Below, piece by piece: positions 17,494 through 28,791 of a DNA stretch of 64,000 nucleotides. How positions within the stretch are numbered: the first letter of the stretch is position 1; each line of letters starts with the position of its first letter. Origin of the DNA: Microbulbifer halophilus (GTDB taxonomy: Bacteria > Pseudomonadota > Gammaproteobacteria > Pseudomonadales > Cellvibrionaceae); assembly GCF_026183675.1 (NCBI RefSeq), contig NZ_JAPIVK010000016.1, forward strand, positions 43,824 through 107,823, given 5' to 3'. The notes beneath the pieces are model-generated. The model was not told where the DNA came from. It was given only the letters and a program-made list of their open reading frames with translations, and ran no database searches. The position numbers and the translations under genes are program-made.

Positions 17494-18363
17494 TTATTTG
17501 TCCGCTTGTTCGTCCGCATCCAGCGACTGGTCCATGGTGTAGGCGGGCACCGCCGCGCTGCGACCGCCGACGAGGCGCGCCGGCACACCGGCCACCGTGG
17601 CGTGCTCGGGCACATCCCGCAGCACCAGGCTGCCGGCCGCCACCTTGACGCCCGCGCCGACTTTCACCGGGCCGAGGATTTTTGCCCCCGCGCCGATCAT
17701 CACGCCGCGGCCGATCTTCGGGTGGCGGTCGCCGCCGCCACTGCCGCTGCCGCCGAGCGTCACCGAGTGCAGCATGGAGACATCGTCCTCCACCACGCTG
17801 GTCTCCCCCACCACCAGACCAGTGGCGTGGTCGATCATGATACCGCAACCAAAGCGGGCCGCTGGGTGAATATCCACGGCGAACTGCTCCGACACCCGGC
17901 TCTGGAAATACAGCGCCAGCGTGTGCCGCCCGCGCTGCCACAGCCAGTGGGCGATACGGTGGGACTGCAGCGCGTGGAAGCCCTTGAAATAGAGGAAAGG
18001 GATCAGGTACTGGTCACAGGCGGGATCGCGATCGTACCAGGCGCAGATATCGGCGCGCATACAGCGACCGATTTCGGCATCGTCCCGCAGCGCGCTGGCG
18101 ACCACCTCCTGCAGCGCCGTGCCCGTCAGCGCGGTGTGATCCAGTACCGACGCCAGTTGGTAGGCGAGCGCGTCGTCGAGGGATTTGTGGCGCAGCACCG
18201 TGTTGTGAAAATAACTCGCCAGCACCGGCTCGCCGGCGGCGGCTTCGGTGGCCTCGGCGCGCATTGCGCTCCAGATATTTCGTTGTTCGATATTGCCGTT
18301 GATAGCAGGGTCCTCTTGTTCGCACTCCGGGGGAACGGAAGCTCCCCTCTCCCCCGGCCCCAT
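17494..18363 (-). CDS. cysE: Serine O-acetyltransferase
   Basis: This enzyme makes O-acetylserine from serine and acetyl-CoA, the first step of cysteine synthesis. The N-terminal SATase domain (IWSAMRAEATEAAAGEPVLA) is followed by YLKGFHALQSHRIAHWLW and a left-handed beta-helix with FAVDIHPAARFGCGIMIDH, ATGLVVGETSVVEDDVSMLH and GGDRHPKIGRGVMIGAGAKI. The active-site His-Asp pair is present. Compared with E. coli CysE the family start is near the IEQRNIW segment. The only upstream in-frame ATG, at 18363, lies inside a palindromic repeat, so the first ~20 residues are doubtful. A non-ATG start nearer 18300 is possible. Confidence 0.92.
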   Translation of the reverse strand: MGPGERGASVPPECEQEDPAINGNIEQRNIWSAMRAEATEAAAGEPVLASYFHNTVLRHKSLDDALAYQLASVLDHTALTGTALQEVVASALRDDAEIGRCMRADICAWYDRDPACDQYLIPFLYFKGFHALQSHRIAHWLWQRGRHTLALYFQSRVSEQFAVDIHPAARFGCGIMIDHATGLVVGETSVVEDDVSMLHSVTLGGSGSGGGDRHPKIGRGVMIGAGAKILGPVKVGAGVKVAAGSLVLRDVPEHATVAGVPARLVGGRSAAVPAYTMDQSLDADEQADK

Positions 18364-18453
18364 TGATGTGCGCCGTCCATGGCGCCCACCCTGCGGGCGC
18401 CTGCGGCGTCCAAATTTGATCCCCTCAAATTTGTCCCGGCGGGAGAGGGGAGC
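18341..18453. repeat. CCCTCTCCC palindrome with nested insertion
   Basis: Perfect 13-bp arms GCTCCCCTCTCCC (18341-18353) and GGGAGAGGGGAGC (18441-18453) enclose about 87 bases of unrelated sequence. That insert has its own inverted repeat, AAATTTGATCCCCTCAAATTT, near 18412-18432. In the two copies at 16617 and 16702 the arms are only three bases apart, so this copy looks interrupted. It contains the cysE ATG candidate and abuts the stop codon of the M15 peptidase. Confidence 0.7.
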
Positions 18454-19166
18454 TATTTGTCAAAGCCCGGGTAACAGTGCTCCGGGACCGCGACAAAACG
18501 CGTATAAATGGTGTCGATCTGTTCGCACACAGTGTCGCACAATTCCAGTTCACAGCTCTGCAGCTGTTCACGGAGTAACTCCGGTGTGAGCAACTGCTGC
18601 AGCTCGAAGGAACGCGGCGCATAGCTCAGGTGCCAACGCTCCGGGGCCACACCGCCGCGGTCCTCGGCGTAGGGGCGGAACAGGCCGTGGCTTTCGCCGG
18701 CGGCAATGCGCTCGTCCAGCCAGCAGTGGAAAGGCCCGAAGATGCCGTCATCGGCGACTTCCTGCGGCGTCAACTGCGGCCGGTAGTCCGCCAGCACGGC
18801 GGCGGCGTCGACCAGATCGAAATCGGTGCCCCAGTGGTGGCGCGATCCGCCCGGCAGCGCCGACCAGCGCAGTATGGCGAATGCGATCTGCTGCGGCGAC
18901 AGTTGCGCCAGGTCGAGCTCTGCGCCGTCGCTGTCGAGCACCGGCCGCCGACCGCCGGCCTTGCGATTCCAGATGGTGCGCTGGCGCTCGAAACTGCGGA
19001 AGCCGGAAACCACCAGCGGATCGAACCCCGCCTCGCGGGCATCGGCGGCCAGTCGCTGGAAAGCCACCAGTGCTTCCGGGTGCAGCAACTGTTCGGAGCG
19101 CGGCTCGAGGATGACATGCTCATCGCCGAGCCCCAGCAACATACGTTTCAGCGGCGCACTCAACAT
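18453..19166 (-). CDS. M15 family metallopeptidase (D-alanyl-D-alanine carboxypeptidase type)
   Basis: This is a 237-residue zinc peptidase of the VanY/DdpX-like M15 family. Motifs are visible in order: SGFRSFERQRTIWNRK, the zinc-binding GGSRHHWGTDFDLVDA (His and Asp ligands) and ERWHLSY carrying the catalytic Glu-x-x-His. Family members cut D-Ala-D-Ala or related cell-wall peptides. No signal peptide is visible from the start at 19166, which follows GAGG by eight bases, so it may act on cytoplasmic recycled muropeptides or leave by another route. A longer frame upstream runs through a repeat and is not supported. Confidence 0.88.
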   Translation of the reverse strand: MLSAPLKRMLLGLGDEHVILEPRSEQLLHPEALVAFQRLAADAREAGFDPLVVSGFRSFERQRTIWNRKAGGRRPVLDSDGAELDLAQLSPQQIAFAILRWSALPGGSRHHWGTDFDLVDAAAVLADYRPQLTPQEVADDGIFGPFHCWLDERIAAGESHGLFRPYAEDRGGVAPERWHLSYAPRSFELQQLLTPELLREQLQSCELELCDTVCEQIDTIYTRFVAVPEHCYPGFDK

Positions 19167-19190
19167 CGTGGGACCTCTTTCAATCTCTGT

Positions 19191-19249
19191 CTCCGGTTTC
19201 GGAGTTAGAGGCATCTGCCAGCTCAAGAAACTGTCCACCGAAACCCGAG
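19191..19249. repeat. Short CTC..GTTTCGG / CCGAAAC..GAG element
   Basis: Terminal repeats CTCCGGTTTCGG (19191-19202) and CCGAAACCCGAG (19238-19249) resemble those of elements A1 and A2. They enclose only 35 bases, without the GGGACAC hairpin core. It looks like a deletion derivative or an empty form of the same element. Confidence 0.6.
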
Positions 19250-19476
19250 TTTCAATAAAGCCAACGGACAAACCGGGCAGATGGAACTAAAGTGGATAAC
19301 AACTCTACCAGATGCCGATCTTACTGACAGATCTGGCGAAAAAGCGGCGCCCCTCCCACTTTTTAGCACCAATGTTAATGAGCGTTTGGCCCATTATCAT
19401 TTTATGCTATGTTCAATGGATCGGCCGCGGGATCTGGCCACCGGCACACGGAAGTACAACCAGTTAGGGACAATCC

Positions 19477-19761
19477 ATGCACCCGAGTCAATCAGAGCTG
19501 TTAAAGCTGAAAAACCTGGGCCTCGCCTCCGTCAACATCCTTCACTCCATCGGTATCCGCTCCTGCGATGACCTGCGCCGCGTGGGCCCGGTGGAAGCCT
19601 TTATCAATATCCGCGGCCGCGGTATCAACGCCTCCCGGGTGCTGCTCTACGCCCTCCAGGGCGCCCTGCTGGACGTGCACTGGAACGAACTGGACCCGGA
19701 CCTCAAGCGCCGCCTCGCCAGCGAGGCCGACCGCCTGCTGGCATCCCAGAATGCAGAATAG
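19477..19761 (+). CDS. TfoX C-terminal domain protein
   Basis: This 94-residue protein is made of the TfoX/Sxy C-terminal domain alone. LKLKNLGLASVNILHSIGIR, then DDLRRVGPVEAFINIR and ALQGALLDVHWNELDPDLK, form a helix-hairpin-helix-like fold. In Haemophilus and E. coli full-length TfoX/Sxy activates competence genes together with CRP; the N-terminal half is absent here. Stand-alone C-domains are common in gammaproteobacteria with unknown role. It has its own ~200-base upstream region and is followed by a large palindrome. Confidence 0.88.
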   Translation: MHPSQSELLKLKNLGLASVNILHSIGIRSCDDLRRVGPVEAFINIRGRGINASRVLLYALQGALLDVHWNELDPDLKRRLASEADRLLASQNAE

Positions 19762-19806
19762 CGGGTCACCGCAAAGGCGTTCTTCACTTCCGCACAATCC
19801 CTCCCC

Positions 19807-19970
19807 CTAGTGAGCCGTACGGGAAGTTCGCAAACAGTTCGCTGCGCCAAAGCGCCCAGCTCTGCGTTGAGAAAGCTTGAAATAACGCTGCTATTCCAGC
19901 GCTTTCTCGCCTTGATCTGAGCGCTTTGGCTGTGCTCCTTTGTTCGCGAACTTCCCGCACGGCACACTAG
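19807..19970. repeat. Palindromic element C (164 bp)
   Basis: Outer arms from CTAGTGAGCCGT through GGGAAGTTCGC (19807-19831) pair with GCGAACTTCCC through CACTAG (19946-19970) with about three mismatches. Inner arms CCAAAGCGC and GCGCTTTGG, then GAGAAAGC and GCTTTCTC, make one long stepped hairpin. It fills most of the gap between the TfoX-C gene and htpX. No second copy is visible in this window. Confidence 0.75.
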
Positions 19971-20045
19971 TGCCCCGGCACTCTTGAAAGCAGAGCCGGC
20001 GCCACTATCTACACTTTCCATAATTGCATTGGATGGAGAGCACCG

Positions 20046-20930
20046 ATGTTGCGTATTGGTCTGTTTCTGATGACCAACCTGGCCGTGATGGTCCTGGCCG
20101 GTGTCATCTTCAACCTGCTGGGTATTCAGGGCATTCTGGCCGCCAACGGCGTCGACCTGAATCTCTCCGGCCTCTTGCTGCTGTGCGCCATTTTCGGTTT
20201 CGGTGGCGCGCTGATCTCACTGCTGCTGTCAAAGACCATCGCCCGCATGAGCACCCGCACCCAGCTCATCGAGAAGCCGCAGACCGCGGACGAACAGTGG
20301 CTGCTGGACACGGTGCGGGACCTGTCGCAGAAGGCCGGTATCGGCATGCCCGATGTGGGCATTTTCCCCATGCCCCAGGCCAACGCCTTCGCCACCGGCT
20401 GGAACCGCAACAGCGCCCTGGTGGCCGTGAGCGCCGGCCTGCTGGAACGCTTCAACCGCGACGAGGCGCGCGCGGTGATCGGCCACGAGATCGGCCACGT
20501 GGCCAACGGCGATATGGTGACCCTGGCACTGATCCAGGGGGTGGTGAACACCTTCGTGATGTTCTTTGCACGGCTGGTGGGCTTCTTCGTCGACCGCGTC
20601 GTGCTGCGCAACGAACAGGGCCTGGGCATCGGCTACTTCGTGACCTCCATCATCATGGACATGGTTTTCGGTGTCTTCGCCATGATGGTGGTGGCCTGGT
20701 TCAGCCGCCGGCGCGAGTACCGGGCCGACCACGCCGGCGCCACGCTCGCCAGCCGCGAGTCGATGATCGGTGCCCTGCAGCGCATCAAGGCCGAATCCGA
20801 GGCCGGCCGCGAGCAGCCGCTGCCGAGCAACATGAAGGCCTTCGGTATCTACGGCAACATGGGCGCGCTGCTGGCCAGCCACCCGCCGCTGGAGGACCGG
20901 ATTCTGGCGCTGCAGGGGCGGCAGCGCTGA
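20046..20930 (+). CDS. htpX: Protease HtpX
   Basis: This 294-residue inner-membrane M48 zinc metalloprotease degrades misfolded membrane proteins with FtsH. Two N-terminal membrane segments are at residues ~4-24 and ~33-53. The zinc motif HEIGH is in AVIGHEIGHVANGDMVTLAL near residue 140. Further hydrophobic segments follow (VVNTFVMFFARLVGFFVDRV, FVTSIIMDMVFGVFAMMVV), and the distal ligand helix is in SRRREYRADHAGA. Length equals the E. coli protein. It is usually induced by envelope stress. The Deg-type protease gene follows on the same strand beyond a palindromic element. Confidence 0.96.
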   Translation: MLRIGLFLMTNLAVMVLAGVIFNLLGIQGILAANGVDLNLSGLLLLCAIFGFGGALISLLLSKTIARMSTRTQLIEKPQTADEQWLLDTVRDLSQKAGIGMPDVGIFPMPQANAFATGWNRNSALVAVSAGLLERFNRDEARAVIGHEIGHVANGDMVTLALIQGVVNTFVMFFARLVGFFVDRVVLRNEQGLGIGYFVTSIIMDMVFGVFAMMVVAWFSRRREYRADHAGATLASRESMIGALQRIKAESEAGREQPLPSNMKAFGIYGNMGALLASHPPLEDRILALQGRQR

Positions 20931-20942
20931 AACCGCTGCTCA

Positions 20943-21021
20943 CTCGTGTTTCGGGCTTCAGTTCCGGGAGCCGGGGCGGGGTGCGCCCCGGCTTGTGCCG
21001 CCTCACCCCCCGAAACTTGGG
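20943..21021. repeat. Short palindromic element A5 lacking the GGGACAC core
   Basis: Termini CTCGTGTTTCGG (20943-20954) and CCGAAACTTGGG (21010-21021) match the A1/A2 termini with changes. Inside is GCCGGGGCG-GGGTG-CGCCCCGGC, a short hairpin like the base of the A2 arms. The conserved loop and the upper arms are missing. It sits 12 bases after the htpX stop. Confidence 0.65.
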
Positions 21022-21092
21022 TATTAACCCCACCTCCATATCGGGTTAATATTTGGCCAATTTCAACGCCAATTCATAATCCGACCGCAACC

Positions 21093-22145
<1,053 letters not shown>

Positions 22146-22148
22146 ACG

Positions 22149-22198
22149 GCCCCGTTTTTGGGGCAAATCTGGGGGCTCCGGGCCCCCCGAAACCTGAG
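22149..22198. repeat. Degenerate half of CCGAAAC..GAG element with GC hairpins
   Basis: GCCCC-GTTTTT-GGGGC and GGGGGC-TCCG-GGCCCCC hairpins lie right after the Deg-protease stop. They are followed by CCGAAACCTGAG (22187-22198), a right terminus like those of A1, A2 and A5. No good left terminus remains. It may end transcription of the protease gene. Confidence 0.45.
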
Positions 22199-22230
22199 TG
22201 GGCAATCAGTGGCGAGTGCCGGATAGCAGT

Positions 22231-22575
22231 ATGCAGAAATATTTTCTTTGCCGTTACGACGAACTGGCGGAGGGCCAGTCGAAAGGCTTTTCCCTGGGCG
22301 ATGTGCCGGAGGGAATCGACAATGTCTTCGCCGTGATGAAAGGCGGCGATATCTATGCCTATAAAAACGTATGCCCGCACCAGGGCATCGGCCTCGACTG
22401 GCAGGAAAATCAGTTCCTCGACCCGGACGGCGCCCTGATCCAGTGCGCCTCCCACGGCGCCCTGTTCGAAATCGAAACCGGCGAATGCATCGCCGGCCCC
22501 TGCACCGGCGAGGCGCTGACGCCGCTGCCGGTGGAGTACTCTCCCGAGGGGCTCTACGTGCTGATGGCTGACTGA
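22231..22575 (+). CDS. Rieske [2Fe-2S] domain protein
   Basis: This is a 114-residue soluble Rieske-type ferredoxin. The cluster ligands are CPHQGIGLDW and CASHGALFEIETGECIAGPC, the CxH...CxxH pattern (residues ~47-72). There is no signal peptide or membrane segment, so it is probably a cytoplasmic electron carrier like those that serve dioxygenases or nitrite reductases. No oxygenase partner is adjacent. The ATG at 22231 is preferred over a GTG 33 bases earlier, which lies at the edge of a repeat. Confidence 0.92.
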   Translation: MQKYFLCRYDELAEGQSKGFSLGDVPEGIDNVFAVMKGGDIYAYKNVCPHQGIGLDWQENQFLDPDGALIQCASHGALFEIETGECIAGPCTGEALTPLPVEYSPEGLYVLMAD

Positions 22576-22596
22576 ATGGTTACGGATCTCTGCCAT

Positions 22597-22917
22597 AGGG
22601 ACGAACCTTGTGTTCGCCTTCCATGTTCGTGGCAACCCAGCCCCCGGCTAGTGCCACTAAGCTGTTCTGGTGGCGGCCCTGCTACCGGGAGCACCTTGTG
22701 GGACACGCCGTGAATCCATCCCTGGAGGCTTGGCAGCGAGGTCCCTCTCGCTGACAGTCCCGCAAGGTGCTCCCGGCATCAGGGCCTTCGCATCAGCTTC
22801 AGTGTTCTTATTTACCGCTTTCCTATAACCAAATAAAAACTCCTACGCTAATGAGCTCCCTAACGGCGACAGCTTGAAGTGCCACAAATTAACAGGGCGA
22901 ACACAAGGTTCGCCCCT
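22597..22917. repeat. Inverted pair of GGCGAACACAAGGTTCGCC repeats flanking element A3
   Basis: AGGGACGAACCTTGTGTTCG (22597-22616) and CGAACACAAGGTTCGCCCCT (22898-22917) are inverted copies of one short palindromic repeat. They bound 280 bases that include element A3 and about 110 bases of AT-richer sequence. There is no gene in this 340-base gap. The right copy runs into sfsA and supplies its TAG stop codon (22916-22918, minus strand). Confidence 0.75.
22675..22786. repeat. Palindromic element A3
   Basis: This hairpin has arms GGCCCTGCTACCGGGAGCAC plus CTTGTGGGAC, and GTCCCGCAAGG plus TGCTCCCGG and AGGGCC. The loop begins GGGACACGCCGTG and continues with CATCCCTGGAGGCTTGG. An inner AGCGAG/CTCGCT stem is present. 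The arms match A4, not A1/A2, while the loop is common to all. It lacks the CTCAAGTTTCGG termini. Confidence 0.85.
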
Positions 22918-23617
22918 ACTGGATAAACGGGATATTTTCGGCCAGGGCGATCTCACTGGCGCCGATCTTCGCGCGGTAGGCCAGCACCTCCACCCCCGCC
23001 GCCACGGCCTCGTCCAGCGCCGCCGCGTAGCCCGGATCAATCTCCCGCGCCGCCTCCACCGTCTCGATTCCCGTGTGCTGTACACAATAGAAGAGCACCG
23101 CGCGCACGCCGCCCTCGGCCAGTTTCTGCAGCTCGCGCAGGTGCTTGGCGCCGCGGCTGCTGACCGCGTCCGGAAACAGGCCGCGCGCCCCCTCCGCCAG
23201 GGTCACATTCTTCACCTCGACATAGCAGTCCCCGGGCTCTCCCGACAACAGCAGGTCAATACGGCTGTTCTCGGCGCCGTAGCGCACCTCCCGGCGCAGG
23301 CCGGCGTAGCCCTGCAATTCGGCCACCACGCCGCTGCCGATCGCCTCCTCCACCAGCGCGTTGGCGCGGCCGGTATTGACCCCGGCCAGGGCACCCTCCG
23401 GCGTCGTGGTCACCTCCAGGGTATGGCGGTACTTGCGTTTGGGATTGCCGGAATCGGAATACCAGCAGGGGCTATGCTCCACCCAGCAGTTTTTCATCGA
23501 ACCGGTGTTCGGGCAGTGGATGGTGAAGGCTTCACCGGACGGCGCCTCGATATCGGCGAGGAAACGCTTGTAGCGGCGCAGCAGAACCGCCTGCGCCAGA
23601 GGGGGATCGAGTTTCAC
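22916..23617 (-). CDS. sfsA: Sugar fermentation stimulation protein A
   Basis: This 233-residue protein has an N-terminal OB-like part (LLRRYKRFLADI, then GEAFTIHCPNTGSM) and a C-terminal nuclease-like fold with the PD-(D/E)XK signature (SRIDLLLSG ... CYVEVKNVTL). SfsA binds DNA and stimulates maltose gene expression in E. coli; its true role is unclear. The arrangement sfsA, dksA, gluQ is conserved in many gammaproteobacteria, although here sfsA is divergent from dksA. The last codon runs into a dispersed GTAGGGGCGAAC repeat that provides the stop. Confidence 0.95.
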   Translation of the reverse strand: MKLDPPLAQAVLLRRYKRFLADIEAPSGEAFTIHCPNTGSMKNCWVEHSPCWYSDSGNPKRKYRHTLEVTTTPEGALAGVNTGRANALVEEAIGSGVVAELQGYAGLRREVRYGAENSRIDLLLSGEPGDCYVEVKNVTLAEGARGLFPDAVSSRGAKHLRELQKLAEGGVRAVLFYCVQHTGIETVEAAREIDPGYAAALDEAVAAGVEVLAYRAKIGASEIALAENIPFIQ

Positions 23618-23642
23618 GTGACAACCTGAACTGACAATTCAA

Positions 23643-23676
23643 GCGCCACAAAATAGCAGACAACATTTTGTGGCGC
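23643..23676. repeat. Perfect 12-bp inverted repeat upstream of sfsA
   Basis: GCGCCACAAAAT (23643-23654) and ATTTTGTGGCGC (23665-23676) form a hairpin with a 10-base loop, 26 bases before the sfsA start on the minus strand. It lies in the 5' leader or promoter of sfsA and could be an operator or an mRNA structure. I know of no protein that recognises it. Confidence 0.55.
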
Positions 23677-23887
23677 GAACAGGAGAGATTTGGTAGCTTC
23701 TTCGCCCTCGGTCGCCAGGGGCCCCCGATTTTTGGCGGTTACGGCGCCGGGGAGGGAATAGCCTGTTCGCATTCCATCCAAACGGGTTAAAAATGCATCA
23801 CCACGGACAATTCCGGACTAGGCTAGATTGAATTTGGTGGTATCGCCCCCATAAACGGGGGTCCGTAAAGAAAGAGAGGCAACGACT

Positions 23888-24325
23888 ATGCCCAAAACTG
23901 CTGCGAGCGCCGAGTCTCTGCACGGCTTTGAGCCCTACAAGGAAAAGAAGGGCGAAGAGTACATGAACGAGAAGCAGCAGGAGCATTTCCGCAACTTGCT
24001 GCTGGCCTGGAAGTCCGAGCTGATGGCGGAGGTGGACCGCACCGTTTCCCACATGAAGGACGAAGCCGCCAACTTCCCGGACCCGGCCGACCGCGCCAGC
24101 CAGGAAGAGGAATTCAGCCTGGAACTGCGCACCCGCGACCGCGAGCGCAAGCTGATCAAGAAGATCGACGCCACCCTGGAGCTGATCGACCAGGAGGACT
24201 ACGGCTTCTGCGAGGCCTGTGGCGTGGAAATCGGCATCCGTCGCCTGGAGGCGCGCCCCACCGCGACCCTGTGTGTCGACTGCAAGACCCTGGCGGAGAT
24301 CAAGGAAAAGCAGATTTCCGGCTGA
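23888..24325 (+). CDS. dksA: RNA polymerase-binding transcription factor DksA
   Basis: This 145-residue protein enters the RNA polymerase secondary channel and, with ppGpp, represses rRNA and activates amino-acid genes. A coiled-coil with the tip motif [11 protein letters not shown] (acidic tip residues conserved) spans residues ~35-105. The zinc finger CEAC ... CVDC is near the C-terminus. Start ATG 23888 is preceded by AGAGAGGC. It is followed by palindrome B1 and then gluQ, its conserved neighbour. Confidence 0.97.
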   Translation: MPKTAASAESLHGFEPYKEKKGEEYMNEKQQEHFRNLLLAWKSELMAEVDRTVSHMKDEAANFPDPADRASQEEEFSLELRTRDRERKLIKKIDATLELIDQEDYGFCEACGVEIGIRRLEARPTATLCVDCKTLAEIKEKQISG

Positions 24326-24373
24326 TTTTTTGGGCCCCAGGGACCCGAAAAGAATACCGAAGGTAAATGCGAA

Positions 24374-24449
24374 GGTCCCGCTGTCGGCGGCCGTCCGTGA
24401 AACGATTGCCGATGAGGCTGTTGAGCGGACGGCCGCCGACAGTGGGACC
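24374..24449. repeat. Palindromic element B1
   Basis: A 24-base arm beginning GGTCCCGCTGTCGG (from 24374) pairs almost perfectly with the arm ending GCCGACAGTGGGACC (24435-24449). The loop reads GAAACGATTGCCGATGAGGC, then TGTTGAGC. The copy at 32896-32971 has different arms but nearly the same loop. It lies between dksA and gluQ. Confidence 0.85.
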
Positions 24450-24515
24450 GCCCGGAAGTCAGCTTAGCGGCACCGGGCCCACCCCCGATTTCGAAGCATT
24501 TCCAGCAAGACTGCC

Positions 24516-25400
24516 TTGGATATCTCCCACTCCTACACAGGCCGCTTCGCCCCCTCCCCCACCGGACCGCTGCATCTCGGCTCCCTGGTCTGTGCCCTGG
24601 GCAGCTACCTGGACGCCGTGGCCCACGGCGGCACCTGGCTGGTGCGCATGGAGGACCTGGACCCACCGCGGGAAGAGCCCGGTGCCGCCGGGCGCATCCT
24701 CGACTCCCTGCGGGCCCACGGCCTGCACTGGCAGGGCCCGCTCGACTGGCAGAGCCGCCGCCACGACCGCTACGAAGAGATACTCGCGACACTGGCCGAG
24801 CGCGACCTGCTGTACCCCTGCCGCTGCACCCGCGCGCAGATCCGCCGCGCCGGCGGCCACGACAACAGCGGCTGCCGCGGCACCGCCCCCGCCGACGGCC
24901 CCGCCGCCCTGCGCCTCAAGAGCGCCGGCGGGGAGGAATCCTTCGAGGATATCTGGCAGGGCCCGCAGACACAGCCGATCCGCGACGACACCATCCTCAG
25001 GCGCAAGGACGGCCTCTACGCCTACCAACTGGCGGTGGTGACCGACGATATCGACCGGGGCGTGAGCCACGTGGTGCGCGGCGCCGACCTGCTCGAGACC
25101 ACCGGCGCCCAGCAGTTCCTGTTCCGGCTGCTGGGATCAGAGCCGCCACAGTTTGGCCACCTGCCCCTGGTCATGGGCCCGGACAACCACCAGAAACTCA
25201 GCAAGCAGAACGGCGCCCCCGCCATCGACGACCGCCGCGCACCGGAGAACCTCTGTACCGCCCTGGATTTCCTCGGCTTCCGGGTGCCGGCGGAACTGGC
25301 GCTCGAGGCGCCGGCGCAGATCCTCAGTTGGGCCGTAGCCCGCTGGCAGCGACGGCAGCTGGATTTGCGCAATCGGCAGTTGACTGAAAAGCCCTCCTGA
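24516..25400 (+). CDS. gluQ: Glutamyl-Q tRNA(Asp) synthetase
   Basis: This 294-residue truncated glutamyl-tRNA synthetase homologue attaches glutamate to queuosine in tRNA(Asp). GRFAPSPTGPLHLGSLVCAL carries the HIGH-like motif at the N-terminus. A zinc site is seen in YPCRCTRAQI ... GCRGTA, and the KMSKS-like element is KLSKQNG. There is no anticodon-binding domain, as expected. The start appears to be TTG at 24516, since the HIGH region begins eight codons later and no ATG is nearby. Position after dksA is conserved in gammaproteobacteria. Confidence 0.95.
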   Translation: MDISHSYTGRFAPSPTGPLHLGSLVCALGSYLDAVAHGGTWLVRMEDLDPPREEPGAAGRILDSLRAHGLHWQGPLDWQSRRHDRYEEILATLAERDLLYPCRCTRAQIRRAGGHDNSGCRGTAPADGPAALRLKSAGGEESFEDIWQGPQTQPIRDDTILRRKDGLYAYQLAVVTDDIDRGVSHVVRGADLLETTGAQQFLFRLLGSEPPQFGHLPLVMGPDNHQKLSKQNGAPAIDDRRAPENLCTALDFLGFRVPAELALEAPAQILSWAVARWQRRQLDLRNRQLTEKPS

Positions 25401-25533
25401 TATTTGCTCCCGGGTTTGGCGCCCATTAACATCTTTCGCCCTGAACGAATCGCAAAGGCTGCACCCCCATGGCAACTATCGCATTTGTCGTCCGCTACAC
25501 CTCCCGGTGCCCGGGCCCCGGGTCCCGAACCCC

Positions 25534-25699
25534 ATGACCAACCGCACCCTCCTCATCCTCCTGGTCCTGGTGGGCTATGTCTTCTCACCCACCATCTTCA
25601 CCTGGATGATCAACCCGTCCGGCGCCTGGTACCGGCCGTTTATCCTCTGGTTCGTGCTGATCCTGCTGGCGGTGTTCGTACAGATGAGGCGCAAGTCGG

Positions 25700-25710
<11 letters not shown>
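25534..25710 (+). CDS. CbrX-like small membrane protein
   Basis: This 58-residue protein has two predicted membrane segments: LLILLVLVGYVFSPTIFTWM and WYRPFILWFVLILLAVFV. Its stop lies inside cbrA, an 11-base overlap. Pseudomonas has a similar small gene (cbrX) at the same place, where it is translationally coupled to cbrA. I base the match on size, topology and position. It probably sets cbrA expression and might help the sensor in the membrane. Confidence 0.75.
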
Positions 25711-28647
<2,937 letters not shown>

Positions 28648-28666
<19 letters not shown>

Positions 28667-28718
28667 TGAATGCTGTGCGGCCGCCGTTCATCATTCATTG
28701 TTCCGCCTTCATCATTCA
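28648..28718. repeat. AATGATG tandem/inverted repeat at cbrA 3' end
   Basis: GAATGATG is repeated in tandem (28648-28673), then CATCATTCA appears twice in inverse orientation (28689-28697 and 28710-28718), able to form a hairpin. The cbrA stop (28664-28666) is inside it. It fills half of the gap to cbrB. Confidence 0.7.
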
Positions 28719-28791
28719 AAATGGGTTGCATCGAAACGCTCAGCAGGTAAAACTAGACGCTTCCTGAACGTTTTGTAACCAGGCGTAACAC

